Assembly: GCA_031285645.1 (NCBI GenBank)
Contig: JAITVU010000006.1
Location: 1 to 6,291, forward strand
Origin: Oscillospiraceae bacterium
GTDB lineage: Bacteria > Bacillota > Clostridia > Oscillospirales > Ruminococcaceae
Length of the DNA: 6,291 nt
Reading direction: 5' to 3'
Part shown: positions 5,133 to 6,291 of the stretch, one piece after another
How positions within the stretch are numbered: the stretch's first letter is position 1
Layout of the letters: every line of letters starts with the position of its first letter
Position numbers and translations under genes: made by a program
Notes under the pieces: model-generated
What the model saw: only the letters and a program-made list of their open reading frames with translations
Told to the model about the DNA's origin: nothing
Databases searched by the model: none

Positions 5133-5147
5133 GGGGGAGCGGTTATG
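5133..5147 (+). promoter_or_regulatory. unusual ribosome binding site of rplF (GGGGG core)
   Basis: Immediately after the rpsH stop the sequence reads GGGGGAG (5133-5139) before ATG 5145. Almost every other gene here has GGAGG. The GGGGG core can still pair with CCUCC at the 16S 3' end using one G-U pair, so the site should work, perhaps less strongly. Close spacing to rpsH (12 nt) may compensate by coupling. Confidence 0.7.
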
Positions 5148-5690
5148 AGCAGAATTGGTAAAAAACCTATCGCAATACCCGCCGGCGTGGATGTCAAGAT
5201 CGATGGCAACACAGTGACGGTTAAAGGCAAAAACGGTTCGCTTACGGGCACTTATGACAATGTGATCACCATCGCGCGCGAAGGGGACGACATTATTGTC
5301 ACAAGGCCCTCCGACCAGAAGGAACACCGCAGCCTGCACGGCCTGACAAGGACTTTGATCGGCAATATGGTCACCGGCGTTTCCGAAGGGTTTTCCAAGG
5401 AACTTGAGATTCAGGGCGTTGGATACCGCGCCGCCAAACAGGGCAAAGACCTTGTGATGAATCTGGGTTATTCGCACCAGGTGATTATGTCTGAGACGGC
5501 GGATGTCAAAATTGACGTGCCCGCGCCCAACAGGATCATTGTCAGCGGGGCGGACAAACAGAAAGTCGGCCAGTTCGCGGCGGAAGTGCGTGGCAAGCGC
5601 CCGCCTGAGCCCTATAAAGGCAAAGGGATCCGCTATCTCGGCGAATATGTCATCCGCAAGGAAGGCAAGGCCGGTAAGGGCAAGAAGTAA
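5145..5690 (+). CDS. rplF: 50S ribosomal protein L6
   Basis: L6 consists of two copies of the same small alpha/beta domain and sits at the base of the L7/L12 stalk near the factor-binding centre. The product has 181 residues (usual 176-182). The first domain spans about 1-82 ([20 protein letters not shown] onward) and the second about 83-175 ([20 protein letters not shown] onward). The family signature [11 protein letters not shown] lies at 154-164, and the end is lysine-rich. Homology supports ATG 5145 as the start although its ribosome binding site is GGGGG rather than GGAGG. rplR follows after 19 nt. No deletions or insertions seen. Confidence 0.98.
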   Translation: MSRIGKKPIAIPAGVDVKIDGNTVTVKGKNGSLTGTYDNVITIAREGDDIIVTRPSDQKEHRSLHGLTRTLIGNMVTGVSEGFSKELEIQGVGYRAAKQGKDLVMNLGYSHQVIMSETADVKIDVPAPNRIIVSGADKQKVGQFAAEVRGKRPPEPYKGKGIRYLGEYVIRKEGKAGKGKK

Positions 5691-5709
5691 AGGTAAGGAG
5701 TGAAGCAGT

Positions 5710-6069
5710 ATGGTTAAAAAGCCTAACAGCAACAAGGCCAGGATCAAAAGGCATTACAGGGTCCGCAACAAGATCAGCGGAACGGCCCAGAGACCCCGCC
5801 TGAATGTATTCCGCTCCGCCAATCACATTTATGCCCAACTGATAGACGATGTGGCGGGCGCCACCCTGGCCAGCGCGTCCAGCATGGATAAGAATTTTGA
5901 GGGCGGCGGCGGCAACAAGGAAGCCGCGCGCAAGGTGGGTAAACTGCTCGCCGCGAACGCCGCAGCAAAAGGGATCACCGAGGTTGTCTTTGACCGCGGC
6001 GGTTATTTATACCATGGCAGGGTCAAAGAACTGGCTGAGGGCGCCCGTGAAGGCGGACTCAAATTCTAA
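5710..6069 (+). CDS. rplR: 50S ribosomal protein L18
   Basis: L18 binds 5S rRNA and, with L5, attaches it to the large subunit in the central protuberance. The product has 119 residues, normal. A basic, arginine-rich N-terminal arm (residues 1-30, including [20 protein letters not shown]) precedes the globular domain with [18 protein letters not shown], a GGGGN loop at about 65-69, [20 protein letters not shown] at 92-111, and the canonical AREGGLKF end. ATG 5710 has AAGGAG at 5695-5700 with a 9-nt spacer. rpsE follows after 16 nt. Nothing unusual in sequence or length. Confidence 0.98.
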   Translation: MVKKPNSNKARIKRHYRVRNKISGTAQRPRLNVFRSANHIYAQLIDDVAGATLASASSMDKNFEGGGGNKEAARKVGKLLAANAAAKGITEVVFDRGGYLYHGRVKELAEGAREGGLKF

Positions 6070-6070
6070 A

Positions 6071-6088
6071 AAAGGAGGGATACTTTTG
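6071..6088 (+). promoter_or_regulatory. rpsE ribosome binding site that fixes a TTG start
   Basis: AAAGGAGG at 6071-6078 lies directly after the rplR stop and 7 nt before TTG 6086. The next residues ([14 protein letters not shown]) lead straight into the conserved S5 domain, and no ATG or GTG is available in frame nearby, so TTG is the best start. Confidence 0.88.
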
Positions 6089-6291
6089 GCAAGAATAGAT
6101 GCATCCACGCTCGACCTGAAAGAGAGAGTCGTGTCCATTAACCGCGTATCAAAAACGGTTAAGGGCGGCCGTATCTTCAAGTTCGCGGCGCTCGTCGTCG
6201 TGGGCGATGGCAACGGTATCGTGGGCTTTGGACTTGGCAAAGCCTCCGAGGTTCCCGACGCGATCCGCAAGGGAATAGAAGATGCCAAAAA
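6086..6291 (+). CDS. rpsE: 30S ribosomal protein S5, N-terminal part (3' end outside window), TTG start
   Basis: S5 lies at the mRNA entry channel, contributes to decoding fidelity and mRNA unwinding, and its N-terminal loop borders the spectinomycin site. The window shows 68 complete codons of a protein usually about 165 long. They cover the double-stranded-RNA-binding-like N-terminal domain: [20 protein letters not shown], then [20 protein letters not shown] and [19 protein letters not shown]. The [10 protein letters not shown] loop (residues 20-29) has the spectinomycin-sensitive type sequence, with no change of the known resistance kind. The start is TTG at 6086, with AAAGGAGG (6071-6078) 7 nt upstream; no ATG or GTG exists in frame between the Shine-Dalgarno sequence and the conserved region. 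The frame runs off the window edge. Confidence 0.96.
   Translation, partial: MARIDASTLDLKERVVSINRVSKTVKGGRIFKFAALVVVGDGNGIVGFGLGKASEVPDAIRKGIEDAK

Noticed and set aside
4986..5747. Minus-strand open frame of 253 codons opposite rplF
   Set aside because: It is antisense to clear ribosomal protein genes (rpsH end, all of rplF, rplR start) and arises from their codon bias; no recognisable protein.

Overview
The window is a stretch of the universally conserved S10-spc ribosomal protein superoperon. All genes lie on the + strand in the standard bacterial order: rplB (3' part), rpsS, rplV, rpsC, rplP, rpmC, rpsQ, then rplN, rplX, rplE, rpsN, rpsH, rplF, rplR and rpsE (5' part). Every product is a ribosome component, so the genes act as one unit that supplies matched amounts of 30S and 50S proteins. 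No gene is missing, duplicated or visibly broken; only the two end genes are cut, by the window edges.

The organism looks like a moderately GC-rich member of the Clostridia, probably near Oscillospirales. The support is strong AAGGAGG ribosome binding sites before nearly every gene, frequent GTG starts and one TTG start, the short four-cysteine (zinc) form of S14, and an L2 C-terminus of the clostridial form with [15 protein letters not shown]. The order-level placement is recalled protein similarity, not a search.

Region 1 (1-2930) holds the end of the S10 operon. Genes are tightly packed, with one-base stop/start overlaps at rpsC-rplP and rplP-rpmC. The exception is a 96-nt gap between rpsS and rplV that is filled with small inverted repeats.

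Region 2 (2931-3232) is a 302-nt non-coding gap between rpsQ and rplN, where these operons normally have a few tens of bases at most. It has two parts: a series of short GC-rich hairpins (about 2929-3033), and a 153-bp A/T-skewed palindromic element (3058-3210) whose two ~50-nt ends are imperfect inverted repeats of each other and each carry a hairpin of their own. It looks like a MITE-like or dispersed palindromic repeat sitting inside an essential operon, or else a structured RNA. It is the least ordinary thing in the window.

Region 3 (3233-6291) is the spc operon part, compact again. Four consecutive genes directly after the gap (rplN, rplX, rplE, rpsN) start with GTG. I see no convincing promoter, tRNA, rRNA, CRISPR array or transposase gene anywhere in the window.
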